IMG/VR virus record: IMGVR_UViG_3300042868_001618
Location: 1-20,721 of that record
Reading direction: 5' to 3' (one strand)
DNA: 20,721 bases
Origin: a virus
Shown here: positions 1 through 6,274 of the stretch, one piece after another
Layout: each line of letters opens with the position of its first letter
Numbering within the stretch: the stretch's first letter is position 1
Program-made: the position numbers and the translations under genes
Notes under the pieces: generated by a model
What the model was told of the DNA's origin: nothing
Database searches by the model: none
Seen by the model: the letters and a program-made list of their open reading frames with translations, nothing else

Positions 1-402
1 GTTGGGTTGTTTAGATTTATCTCTAAGAAGTTCCCGGAGGTTTGCTTCTTCTGCAAGATATACCATCATGGGTCTTTTCTTACAACAATCTTTGTTGGCA
101 TAAATGTCAACTCTTTTCCATTGCAAGTAATTATCAGGAAGAACTCCATCATAATAGTATTCTTTGTTTGCAACATCTAAAGGAAAAGTTTGAAGTAAAA
201 TTTGCAAGTCATCTTTTCTTCTAGTAGATTGCTCATCTCCTTCTTTAGTAAGATTAATACCATGAAGTTGTCTTCTGGACCATTCAACTTGGGCCTTATT
301 AAAAGACTCAACTACCTGCCAGCATTCTATGTTGTCATAGTCTTGACTGTCAAGCTTGTTAAGCCTTTGCTTCATCTTTATGGTAATAGTGCTATTTAAC
401 AT
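1..402 (-). CDS. Conserved phage structural protein, head-tail connector candidate (3' part missing)
   Basis: The reading frame starts with ATG at 402 and stays open to the window edge, giving the first 134 residues; the C-terminus lies outside. It opens with a helical, charged stretch containing KQRLNKLDSQDYDNIECWQ, then a DDLQILLQTFPLDV segment, a PDNYLQWKRVDIYA beta-like segment, a Cys pair (DCCKKRP) and EEANLRELLRDKS. This pattern resembles a protein often seen downstream of the capsid gene in Bacteroidota and crAss-like phages. I judge that from memory of the family, not from a search. It follows the small basic genes by three bases and is the last gene of that transcription unit in view. 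A connector or neck role is inferred only from position and general look. Confidence 0.7.
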   Translation of the reverse strand, partial: MLNSTITIKMKQRLNKLDSQDYDNIECWQVVESFNKAQVEWSRRQLHGINLTKEGDEQSTRRKDDLQILLQTFPLDVANKEYYYDGVLPDNYLQWKRVDIYANKDCCKKRPMMVYLAEEANLRELLRDKSKQPN

Positions 403-405
403 GGT

Positions 406-810
406 TTACTTTTTTCTTCTTACAGATCCACCTTTCTTCTGATAAGCAGCACTGCTAGCTCGCATAGTTCCAGAAGAATTATAGTTACCTTTGTCCATAT
501 TATTCATTCTTTCTGTATTAACTCCCATAGCATCAATAGGATTAATCCCTGTAGGTCTAGAGCTATTCATTACAGGTGTTGGATTAGCATATGGGATAGG
601 AGGAATTGCAGGATCATTTTGAGGAGAAGCAAATGCAGCGTTTGCAGCTTGCTCTTGAGTCATAGGACCAACTTGACTACCTGTTACATCTCCTTGAAAT
701 CTTTTCAATGATTTCTTATACTTAGACATTTCCCCACCAGCTTTTTTATAAGCCATATCTTTATTATCATTAAAGAATTTAAGTGGATTTGAAGTATTAG
801 TCTTTTTCAT
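406..810 (-). CDS. Small basic protein with KxGG motifs, virion-cargo candidate
   Basis: The product has 134 residues. Its N-terminal 40 residues are Lys-rich and contain KKAGGEMSKYKKSLKR. The middle (about 45-110) is low in charge and rich in Pro, Asn, Ala and Met, so probably disordered. The C-terminus is strongly basic and ends KKGGSVRRKK. No enzyme motif is seen. The Lys-x-Gly-Gly signature recurs in neighbours at 965-1183 and 3050-3523. The start follows the stop of the 49-codon gene by two bases (TAACTATG), suggesting coupled translation. Proteins with such tails are common in phage structural regions, but their role is not established to my knowledge. DNA binding or packaging as head cargo is inferred from charge and position. 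Confidence 0.75.
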   Translation of the reverse strand: MKKTNTSNPLKFFNDNKDMAYKKAGGEMSKYKKSLKRFQGDVTGSQVGPMTQEQAANAAFASPQNDPAIPPIPYANPTPVMNSSRPTGINPIDAMGVNTERMNNMDKGNYNSSGTMRASSAAYQKKGGSVRRKK

Positions 811-812
811 AG

Positions 813-962
813 TTATTTATTTTTAGCCATTTTTTTAAATGTTCTTGCCAAAGCCTTTCTCTTTGGTGTGCAAGTAGGTTTAGACATAGGAGTACAGAAA
901 CCCTTGTGTTTAGGGTTAACAGCTTTTTGAATCCATTTCTTATCCTTCTTAGCCGTAGCCAT
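813..962 (-). CDS. Tiny basic protein, 49 residues, FCxxMS / RKxLA motif
   Basis: This short frame fills the gap between its neighbours, with two bases on each side. It starts MATAKKDKKWIQKAVNP and contains GFCTPMS (residues 21-27), a second Cys at 31, and PKRKALARTFKK (33-44). About a third of the residues are Lys or Arg. Coding is supported by the exact TAG-TA-ATG and TAA-CT-ATG junctions and by motif sharing with the product of 1196-1468: a Trp, then Asn-Pro, FCxxMS, and PxRKxLA in the same order. From memory, short proteins with a 'KGxCTPMxKxTCTPxRKALA' pattern occur in many phages and large viruses, with unknown function. Gene-calling length cut-offs would often drop it. Confidence 0.8.
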   Translation of the reverse strand: MATAKKDKKWIQKAVNPKHKGFCTPMSKPTCTPKRKALARTFKKMAKNK

Positions 963-964
963 TA

Positions 965-1183
965 CTATTTCTTTTTCTTCTTAAGAATTCTTGCAAGAAC
1001 GTCAGCTCTTGTAATTTTATTCTTAGGCGGAGCTACTGCAGCTAACTTAGCATTTTTTGTAGCACCACCTGCTTTCATTTGCATTGGTCTAGTAGTAGCA
1101 TTATAACCCGGCATACCAACAATAGTTTGTCCGCCAGTTTTCATTTTTTGTCCGCCACATTTAGCGCATCCTAATTTTGCCAT
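965..1183 (-). CDS. Small basic protein with CxxC and repeated KxGG motifs
   Basis: The product has 72 residues. It opens MAKLGCAKCGGQKMKTGG, with one CxxC pair, a CGG and a KTGG in the first 18 residues. A second KAGG sits near residue 39 (MQMKAGGATKNAK), and the tail is ILKKKKK. The single CxxC is too little for a classical zinc finger in a monomer. A metal site shared between subunits, or a disulfide, is possible. It lies two bases before the 49-codon gene and 12 bases after the stop of 1196-1468. The role is unknown; the company of other basic Gly-Gly proteins suggests the same class of virion or DNA-associated protein. Confidence 0.75.
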   Translation of the reverse strand: MAKLGCAKCGGQKMKTGGQTIVGMPGYNATTRPMQMKAGGATKNAKLAAVAPPKNKITRADVLARILKKKKK

Positions 1184-1195
1184 GATATATATATT

Positions 1196-1468
1196 TTAAC
1201 AGTTCCATTTTCTTAATGCAAGAGTCTTTCTTGTAGGCTCCCCATTTGGTTTTTTAGCAGGGCCTGGCATACCAGACATTCTTGCACAAAAACTCTTTCT
1301 TCTTTTAGCATCTTTACTTCCTGCTTTTAACTTAGATGGTTTAGTTGTTACTGCCATCTTAAGTTTACTACCAGGGTTAGCTGCTCTATAACTTGCTACT
1401 CCTTTAGCATTTAATCCACCTGTAGGATTTTTACCTTCTTTTCTGGTCCAAGCTGCAGTCTTTGCCAT
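1196..1468 (-). CDS. Small basic protein, DUF6321-like
   Basis: The product has 90 residues and is strongly basic. I recognise the order WTRKEGKNPTGGLNAKG near the N-terminus, an SYRAANPGSKLK segment (26-37), a central AKRRKSFCARMSG (54-66) and the C-terminal PTRKTLALRKWNC. This resembles the widespread phage family I know as DUF6321; the family number is from memory and should be checked. Its function is not established to my knowledge. Trp7, the Asn-Pro at 14-15, FCARMS (60-65) and PTRKTLA (78-84) match the same blocks in the 49-residue neighbour at 813-962. The start is two bases after the stop of 1471-1899 (TAGTTATG). Confidence 0.82.
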   Translation of the reverse strand: MAKTAAWTRKEGKNPTGGLNAKGVASYRAANPGSKLKMAVTTKPSKLKAGSKDAKRRKSFCARMSGMPGPAKKPNGEPTRKTLALRKWNC

Positions 1469-1470
1469 AA

Positions 1471-1899
1471 CTATGATAAAAGAAATACATTAGTAGCATC
1501 TGTAGAATCTACAGCAACAAACCCAACATGTTCAACTTCATAAATATATAATGGTGGATACACTATTTTATATAATGGAGCTCTAAGAGTTATACTATCC
1601 CATTTTTGATCATAACCTGCTGCAACTAAAGCTGCCTCAGATTCTTCTTGGGTCATCTCTAATGGAAGTCTAATAACTAAATCTTCCATGTATGGTGACG
1701 GCATTCCTTTAACAGTTGTATCACCTAATGAATCTACAAGAACTACATAAGATGGATATTTTAAATCACCTTTAAATATAACTTGCATTGCATTCATTTT
1801 CCTTCCTGTAAAAGCTTGATACAGTTCAGCTGTTTTTGATTCTTGCTTAACTGCTTCTACAGCAGCTTGAAGCATCTCATTAAAATTTAACTTTTCCAT
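1471..1899 (-). CDS. Uncharacterised beta-rich phage protein
   Basis: The product has 142 residues. Unlike the surrounding genes it is not basic. Residues 1-40 look helical (NFNEMLQAAVEAVKQESKT); the rest alternates hydrophobic strands and turns (MQVIFKGDLKYPSYVVLVD, VIRLPLEMTQEESEAALVAAG, LYIYEVEHVGFVAV). No known motif, signal peptide or membrane span is seen. It sits inside the small basic gene run, with two-base gaps to both neighbours (TAATTATG at its start). I do not recognise the family. A minor structural or head protein is possible from context only. Confidence 0.75.
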   Translation of the reverse strand: MEKLNFNEMLQAAVEAVKQESKTAELYQAFTGRKMNAMQVIFKGDLKYPSYVVLVDSLGDTTVKGMPSPYMEDLVIRLPLEMTQEESEAALVAAGYDQKWDSITLRAPLYKIVYPPLYIYEVEHVGFVAVDSTDATNVFLLS

Positions 1900-1901
1900 A
1901 A

Positions 1902-2240
1902 TTATATTTTTTTAACTTTATTACCCATACCTACTCTAGACTTTTCTGCTTTCTTAGCAGCTAACTTAGAAGGTGTTATTTCACTTTTTGTTTTAGGTGT
2001 TGCTTTAGATACTCTTTTGGTAGGTCTACAATATTCATTTTTACCACCAGCTCCACAAGCTTTTCCTGATTTAGTATCTTGCCATTTTTCTTTTTCCCAT
2101 CTTTTTAAGTCTGTTCCCGCTTTTGTTTTTCTAACAGTACCTGAACCTTTCCTGCATTTTGCAATAGCTTGAGATGCTCTTGCTGAAGGAAACACAGCAT
2201 ACTGTGCTTTTACTTTAGAATAACAAGCATCTTTAGGCAT
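1902..2240 (-). CDS. Small Cys- and Lys-rich basic protein, DUF5872-like
   Basis: The product has 112 residues. It starts MPKDACYSKVKAQYAVFPSA and continues with ASQAIAKCRKGSG, a spacing of Cys, Tyr, Pro-Ser-Ala and Cys that recurs in many phage and large-virus proteins. The centre carries LKRWEKEKWQDTKSGKACG (45-63) followed by EYCRPTKRVS, which resembles what I know as DUF5872; the assignment is from memory. Five Cys residues and many Lys residues suggest metal or nucleic-acid binding, unproven. The tail is Lys/Ala-rich (KLAAKKAEKSRVGMGNKVKKI). It begins two bases after the stop of the exported protein gene and ends two bases before the next. Confidence 0.8.
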   Translation of the reverse strand: MPKDACYSKVKAQYAVFPSARASQAIAKCRKGSGTVRKTKAGTDLKRWEKEKWQDTKSGKACGAGGKNEYCRPTKRVSKATPKTKSEITPSKLAAKKAEKSRVGMGNKVKKI

Positions 2241-2242
2241 GA

Positions 2243-2809
2243 CTAATTCTTTACAGGTATTATTGTTCCTACTGGATATGGTGCCCCTATTGGCGCTTGT
2301 GTAATTGAAGTCTGTCCTTTATGAACTCTTAGTGCTTTTCTTAAAGGTACTGCAGCTTCATTTAAAGGACCATAACATTTAACTAATGTAACTCCATTAA
2401 CTTCTTTATAATACTTACATGGCATACAGAACATGTTACTCATTCCTCCTCCTATTGTATCAGAAACAACAAAGGATCTATTTACTGTAGTAAGAGTTTC
2501 CCATGTTGGTGCTTGTGGTACAGAATCAAAATACCAAAAGAAAGACCATACTGTACTATCTGTTCCATCAGGAGATACAGAAGGATTAGGAACTAAGAAA
2601 GAATTTCCAATAGATGGACCATCTATTACAGGACATACCGAACATCCTTCCAAAAACTTTCTACCTTGAACCTTTACTGTATTACCCGTAGGTACTGCTG
2701 CAGATGCTCCACAAAATGCAAACTTTCCTTTATAAATATAAAGAGCATGATTCTGACTAAAGCTGAAACTTGTTATTATTGACAAGCAAAGTGTTATAAT
2801 TATTTTCAT
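2243..2809 (-). CDS. Exported Cys-rich protein with type I signal peptide
   Basis: The product has 188 residues. MKIIITLCLSIITSFSFSQ is a clear signal peptide with a probable cut after the second Ser or the Gln, in the style of Bacteroidota exported proteins. No lipobox Cys follows, so it is likely soluble in the periplasm or outside the cell. The mature part has seven Cys residues: FCGAS, GCSVCPV (CxxC), MFCMPCKYYK (CxxC) and VKCYGP. It also contains several Gly/Pro/Ser turns and a late KGQTSITQ stretch, suggesting a small disulfide-bonded or metal-binding domain. An exported protein within a late-gene run of basic proteins is unusual. Superinfection exclusion, envelope modification or a virion part assembled outside the cytoplasm are only guesses. 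The gene starts one base after the upstream stop. Confidence 0.82.
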   Translation of the reverse strand: MKIIITLCLSIITSFSFSQNHALYIYKGKFAFCGASAAVPTGNTVKVQGRKFLEGCSVCPVIDGPSIGNSFLVPNPSVSPDGTDSTVWSFFWYFDSVPQAPTWETLTTVNRSFVVSDTIGGGMSNMFCMPCKYYKEVNGVTLVKCYGPLNEAAVPLRKALRVHKGQTSITQAPIGAPYPVGTIIPVKN

Positions 2810-2810
2810 A

Positions 2811-3047
2811 TTATTTATTTTTTGTATATGTACTTAACACATTCATTTGTTCCTGAGCAAGTTTTTTTACATCAGCCATCATCTTAGTATTCTTTCTAAT
2901 CTCATCAGCTCTTTTTAAAGTGCTTAATGCAGATTCAACTTCCCACTTTCTCATATCATTTTTATTTCCACCCATGAGGGAAATACCTAATGAAGAAGCT
3001 TTTTTAGCAGGTGTTGTTTTTGCTGTAGTTGTTTTCTTAATTGCCAT
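2811..3047 (-). CDS. Small basic helical phage protein
   Basis: The product has 78 residues. Residues 1-20 form a Lys/Thr/Ala tail (KKTTTAKTTPAKKASS) reminiscent of disordered DNA-binding tails. From about 33 to the end it is a helix-rich unit: RKWEVESALSTLKRADEIRK, then MADVKKLAQEQMNVLS. A '(R/K)KWExESxLxTLxxAxxI' helix is a pattern I recall in many phage small proteins near structural genes, with unknown function. It starts TAATTATG, two bases after the stop of 3050-3523, and its own stop lies one base before the exported-protein start. It has no KxGG motif, unlike most of its neighbours. Confidence 0.8.
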   Translation of the reverse strand: MAIKKTTTAKTTPAKKASSLGISLMGGNKNDMRKWEVESALSTLKRADEIRKNTKMMADVKKLAQEQMNVLSTYTKNK

Positions 3048-3049
3048 AA

Positions 3050-3523
3050 TTATTTCTTTTTAGTTGCACCACCTTTTCTCATCATAGCTGTTCCATACTT
3101 AGCTGTTTTTTTTGCCTGATCATAAGTTTTAGGCTCTTTAGGCTCTTTAGGCTTTTTAGGTCCACCACTCATTGTGCTCATATCATCACCTGTTGGTCCA
3201 CCAGTTAAATATTTTTTAGTAGCAACTTTACCACCTTTTTTAAAGTTTTTTGTAGAACCTGTTGGTTTTGATACATCACCTTTTGAACCTGTTGATGGAA
3301 CCATTGGTCCATTATTTTGAGTTGCTTCACCACTTGGATTATATACATCTTGTGGTGTAGACATACCTCCCATTCCCATTTTTTTCGTCATGCTCATACC
3401 CAACTTAGCTTTTGGTATAGCTTTTTTAGGAGCTTTTGAAGTTCCACCAACTTTTCCACCAGGAGTTTTATCAGCACTTACTAATTTCTTAGATTTTGTT
3501 TTAGTTATGTTTGAATTTTTCAT
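3050..3523 (-). CDS. Low-complexity Lys/Gly/Pro/Met-rich basic protein with KxGG motifs
   Basis: I choose the ATG at 3523, giving 157 residues (MKNSNITKTKSKK...). A longer frame begins at 3547 but overlaps the previous gene, and the 3523 start has an A-rich leader (ACTATATAAAATG) just after that gene's stop. The protein is probably disordered. It contains repeated Gly-Gly units (GGKVGGTSK, MGMGGMSTP, KKGGKVATKK, TGGPTGDDM), a KKPKEPKEPK repeat and a basic end, MRKGGATKKK. No enzymatic motif is seen. The signature matches the products of 406-810 and 965-1183. It may be a DNA-condensing or head-packaged protein; that is inference from composition and from its place two genes after the major capsid protein. 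Confidence 0.75.
   Translation of the reverse strand: MKNSNITKTKSKKLVSADKTPGGKVGGTSKAPKKAIPKAKLGMSMTKKMGMGGMSTPQDVYNPSGEATQNNGPMVPSTGSKGDVSKPTGSTKNFKKGGKVATKKYLTGGPTGDDMSTMSGGPKKPKEPKEPKTYDQAKKTAKYGTAMMRKGGATKKK
3131..3157 (-). repeat. Three 9-bp tandem units encoding Lys-x-Pro
   Basis: On the plus strand the unit aggctcttt occurs twice exactly, then once with one change. In the basic protein gene at 3050-3523 this encodes the charged KKPKEPKEP stretch. Unit length is a multiple of three, so slippage would change repeat number without breaking the frame. Confidence 0.6.
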
Positions 3524-3534
3524 TTTATATAGTG

Positions 3535-4548
3535 TTAAGAGTTCCATAATTTTTCAACAGAAGTGGTAAGTTCATTTAAAACATCCTCATGTAAAGGGTT
3601 TTTTAAATGCTCTATAACATCTGATACATTTCTTCCAAGTAAGGATCCTGACTTGGCATGATAAATATATCCATCTGCCTTATTAATAATATACTTAAAA
3701 AAACTGGAATCACGCACAATTGATTTAATTTTTAATGTTTCCATGTCCATATTATTTGCATCAATGAATGATTTTGCAGCTCTTTCTTTATTTGATTCAA
3801 CTCCTTCTCCTGTAATATGTCTATCCATATTCTCATAGATAGTATCCATAGGAGTAGATTTTCTATACTGAGTACTATTACCATCTACAACTTTTGCTAT
3901 GTAGAATAACTTAGTACTGTTTTTATCATATAATTTTTGAAGTTCAGAAAGAGCTTTGTTACGCATCTTTTTGTACTCTGTTCTAACCATTGAAGTTTCC
4001 TCTTCTTTATCAAGATAAAATTTAGGAGCAACTGGTCTTGATCTTGCATCCTCATAGCTTTTTGCTACAATAGAAAAACCTCCAGCTTCAATTGCCATAA
4101 GTTTAATTCTATCAAAAGGATTTGCCATATCTAGGAAGAGTGGTTCATTACCACATTTGATTTCAATTTTATTCCAAAATTCTGTATTGTCTGGTTTAAG
4201 AAGTTTTACTTCTTTCCAAAAATCTTTGTGTTCTGGATCAATAATATTAGCAGCAAGTTCTTTTTCTAAATCTGCTATAGTTTCTCTAATTTGTTTTACT
4301 CTAGCTTCTCTTTCTTCTTGTGGAAGAAGTTTGATCTCTGGAGCAAATTCATTAAGACCTGTTAAGTATCTGATGACACCATTGTTTTCAAGACAAGCCA
4401 ATTGTTCATGATGCTTTACACCATCATAAAGAGATAAGCCATATTCTTCAAGGCCCATGTTAGTTGATTGACTATCAACAAAAGGTCTGATAGCTAACTT
4501 TGTTTTTTTGTTGCTGGTAGTTTCTACCATTGTAAATTGTGTTTCCAT
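3535..4548 (-). CDS. Conserved-looking phage protein downstream of the capsid gene
   Basis: The product has 337 residues and starts METQFTMVETTSNKKTKLA. An early segment has GLSLYDGVKHHEQLACLENNGV, followed by a coiled-coil-like stretch (EEREARVKQIRETIADLEKEL, about 96-116). Later helices are charged and include LSELQKLYDKNSTKLFYIAK. Near the C-terminus is a KADGYIYHAKSGSLLGRNVSDVIEHL region. No catalytic motif, signal peptide or membrane span is seen. It is the first gene after the terminator that follows the capsid gene, with its own 84-base leader that carries two TAAAAACCAA repeats. Proteins of similar look follow the capsid gene in crAss-like phages, so a head or cargo role is plausible but unproven. 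Confidence 0.8.
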   Translation of the reverse strand: METQFTMVETTSNKKTKLAIRPFVDSQSTNMGLEEYGLSLYDGVKHHEQLACLENNGVIRYLTGLNEFAPEIKLLPQEEREARVKQIRETIADLEKELAANIIDPEHKDFWKEVKLLKPDNTEFWNKIEIKCGNEPLFLDMANPFDRIKLMAIEAGGFSIVAKSYEDARSRPVAPKFYLDKEEETSMVRTEYKKMRNKALSELQKLYDKNSTKLFYIAKVVDGNSTQYRKSTPMDTIYENMDRHITGEGVESNKERAAKSFIDANNMDMETLKIKSIVRDSSFFKYIINKADGYIYHAKSGSLLGRNVSDVIEHLKNPLHEDVLNELTTSVEKLWNS

Positions 4549-4549
4549 G

Positions 4550-4573
4550 TTGGTTTTTAGTTATTGGTTTTTA
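4550..4573 (-). promoter_or_regulatory. Duplicated TAAAAACCAA leader element before the 337-residue gene
   Basis: Read on the minus strand, TAAAAACCAA occurs at 4573-4564 and again at 4559-4550, the second copy ending one base before the ATG at 4548. The same 10-mer lies four bases before the ATG of the scaffold gene (7560-7551). This suggests a translation leader used by genes that have longer upstream regions. Function is inferred. Confidence 0.4.
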
Positions 4574-4584
4574 TTTTTAAAATT

Positions 4585-4613
4585 TAAAAAAGGGAGAAGT
4601 TGCCTCCTCCCTT
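4585..4613 (-). terminator. Intrinsic terminator after the major capsid gene, GCAA tetraloop
   Basis: On the minus strand the arms AAGGGAGGAG and CTTCTCCCTT pair over ten base pairs with one G-T wobble, closing a GCAA loop (a GNRA tetraloop). A T-run follows at 4589-4586, then AT-rich sequence. It lies 18 bases after the capsid stop and before the next gene's leader, so it should end or reduce transcription of the head block. Confidence 0.85.
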
Positions 4614-4631
4614 ATTTTTATATAGATTAGA

Positions 4632-6248
4632 TTAGAATGATCCGCCAGTTACTGGGTTTCTCATAACAATCTTAAGCACTTTAGTTGGATCCTTAACCCA
4701 AATAGCTGGGAAAGTTTGAGTCATCATTACTCTATATCCATTGAATTGACCAGAGGATTGGAAGCCTTGGCTACGTCCCATGTAATCCATAGTACCATTT
4801 TGATACCACCACTTCAATTGATTATCCCACTTCAATTTCAACAAGAAGATGTTGTCATTAGTATTATCAGTGATATCAAAGATAATGAATGAGTAAGAAG
4901 ATAATGGGAAACCATCAATGATTGGGTTTTCAATATCATTAGTATGAATGTTGTCAAATGCAGGATTCAATACAAACTTAACATTTGCTAAGAAAGGAAT
5001 CACATAAGAAGTGTATGCAAAGCCAAAGTTCAAGTCCATACCTTTACCAGTGATTGCACCGATATCAGCAGCCTGAATCAAAAGACCTGAAGATACTGCT
5101 TCTCTTTTGATAGCCTCATTTACCATTCTCATTCCACCCATACCAGTTTGAACTACTAGAGATCTCTTTGGATCTGGACCTTGGAACTCAACCTTACCAT
5201 TGAAGAAGTTATAGATTTCTCCACGGAACAAGTCAAGAGTAAAGTTATTCTTGTTGTATACTCTTTTGAAAGAGTTATCTAACTGCTTCCAAAGACCTAC
5301 AGAAAGTCTCATGTCATCAGCACCATCTTGACGAACTCTACCACCATGACCCCACATTAAGTAAGTCTCAATGTCAGTAGCAATTTTAGATAAGTGAGCT
5401 GCTTCCATTTGAGTCAAGAAAGTTCTAGAAAGATCTCCATTGTCAAATGCTTTTTTCACTTTGTCTTTACCCATAACTTTGATCATATCTTCCAAAGAAC
5501 TGATAGATGGATCATTGTTAGAAGTAAAGTTTCTCCAGATCTCAGTTACAGGAACTGTACCATCTGCATTCATACCACCTTTGATCATTAAGTCTGCTCT
5601 TGAAGATACAGAGTAATGAACGTGAGCCTCAGCATTACCAACAAAGTTATAGAACTCACGGAATGAAGTTCTTGTTGTAATGTCAGAGAATCTTTCACCA
5701 TACTCACCTCTTGCAGAACCTTTTCTGAACATTTTAGTACCATTCAAAAGATACTTGTGATCTAAGAATTTGTAGTTGTCATTGTTCACCAATTGTACAG
5801 TATAGATAAAACCATCCCCAATAGGCATGATATCTTCATCTGTAATGTACATCTCAACTCCATTATATTTGTCATAAGTGATAATATCACCATGTCCAAA
5901 CTCACGTCTGTTGATTTTGATTTTAAATGTAGAACCATCTGTACCAAGAATTTTACTTGGATCCTCAACATCTTCAATGATGTAAGGAAGATCAATAGAT
6001 ACAGGAGTCTGCCATCTATATTCTCCACGGTGGTTATCTACTGAGATAACATTCTTGCCACCAAAACTTGACATTTGGTAAAGCGGCATTTCTACTTTTT
6101 GAGCCATAGCCCATAAATCAACTGGACCTAAGTCCATAGGTTCAGCATCTTTTAGCATATTCACCAGGTGGTATGAATCCACATGGGAACTTGCTTGATA
6201 CGAGGTATCTCTGAGGAATATACCATTGTTTAAAACTGGAGTTGCCAT
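4632..6248 (-). CDS. Major capsid protein
   Basis: The product has 538 residues. No single residue motif proves the role. The case rests on size, position directly after a scaffold-like gene and the portal, isolation between leader and strong terminator as expected for a very abundant protein, and its general resemblance to crAss-like major capsid proteins (HK97-type fold). The N-terminus is MATPVLNNGIFLRDTSYQAS. Recognisable stretches include a DNHRGEYRWQTPVSIDLPY segment (about 72-90), a YLMWGHGGRVRQDG region near 293-306, and a FPLSSYSFIIFDIT strand (about 450-463). The C-terminus ends MRNPVTGGSF. It starts at an ATG preceded by AACAAATATAAAA and is 26 bases from the scaffold stop. It would assemble as hexamers and pentamers in the head. 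Confidence 0.85.
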   Translation of the reverse strand: MATPVLNNGIFLRDTSYQASSHVDSYHLVNMLKDAEPMDLGPVDLWAMAQKVEMPLYQMSSFGGKNVISVDNHRGEYRWQTPVSIDLPYIIEDVEDPSKILGTDGSTFKIKINRREFGHGDIITYDKYNGVEMYITDEDIMPIGDGFIYTVQLVNNDNYKFLDHKYLLNGTKMFRKGSARGEYGERFSDITTRTSFREFYNFVGNAEAHVHYSVSSRADLMIKGGMNADGTVPVTEIWRNFTSNNDPSISSLEDMIKVMGKDKVKKAFDNGDLSRTFLTQMEAAHLSKIATDIETYLMWGHGGRVRQDGADDMRLSVGLWKQLDNSFKRVYNKNNFTLDLFRGEIYNFFNGKVEFQGPDPKRSLVVQTGMGGMRMVNEAIKREAVSSGLLIQAADIGAITGKGMDLNFGFAYTSYVIPFLANVKFVLNPAFDNIHTNDIENPIIDGFPLSSYSFIIFDITDNTNDNIFLLKLKWDNQLKWWYQNGTMDYMGRSQGFQSSGQFNGYRVMMTQTFPAIWVKDPTKVLKIVMRNPVTGGSF

Positions 6249-6274
6249 TTTTATATTTGTTTAATTGTTACTAT

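Noticed and set aside
42-399. Plus-strand open frames of 60-65 codons
   Set aside because: They lie antisense to the partial connector-like gene, have no phage-like motifs, and the minus frame is open across the whole stretch with a good start.
2243-2809. Lipoprotein (outer-membrane spanin)
   Set aside because: The signal peptide is not followed by a lipobox Cys at the cleavage site, and the gene is far from the lysis block.
5786-6044. Open frames of about 80 codons inside the capsid gene on both strands
   Set aside because: They are shadows of the long capsid frame and have compositions typical of out-of-frame AT-rich DNA.
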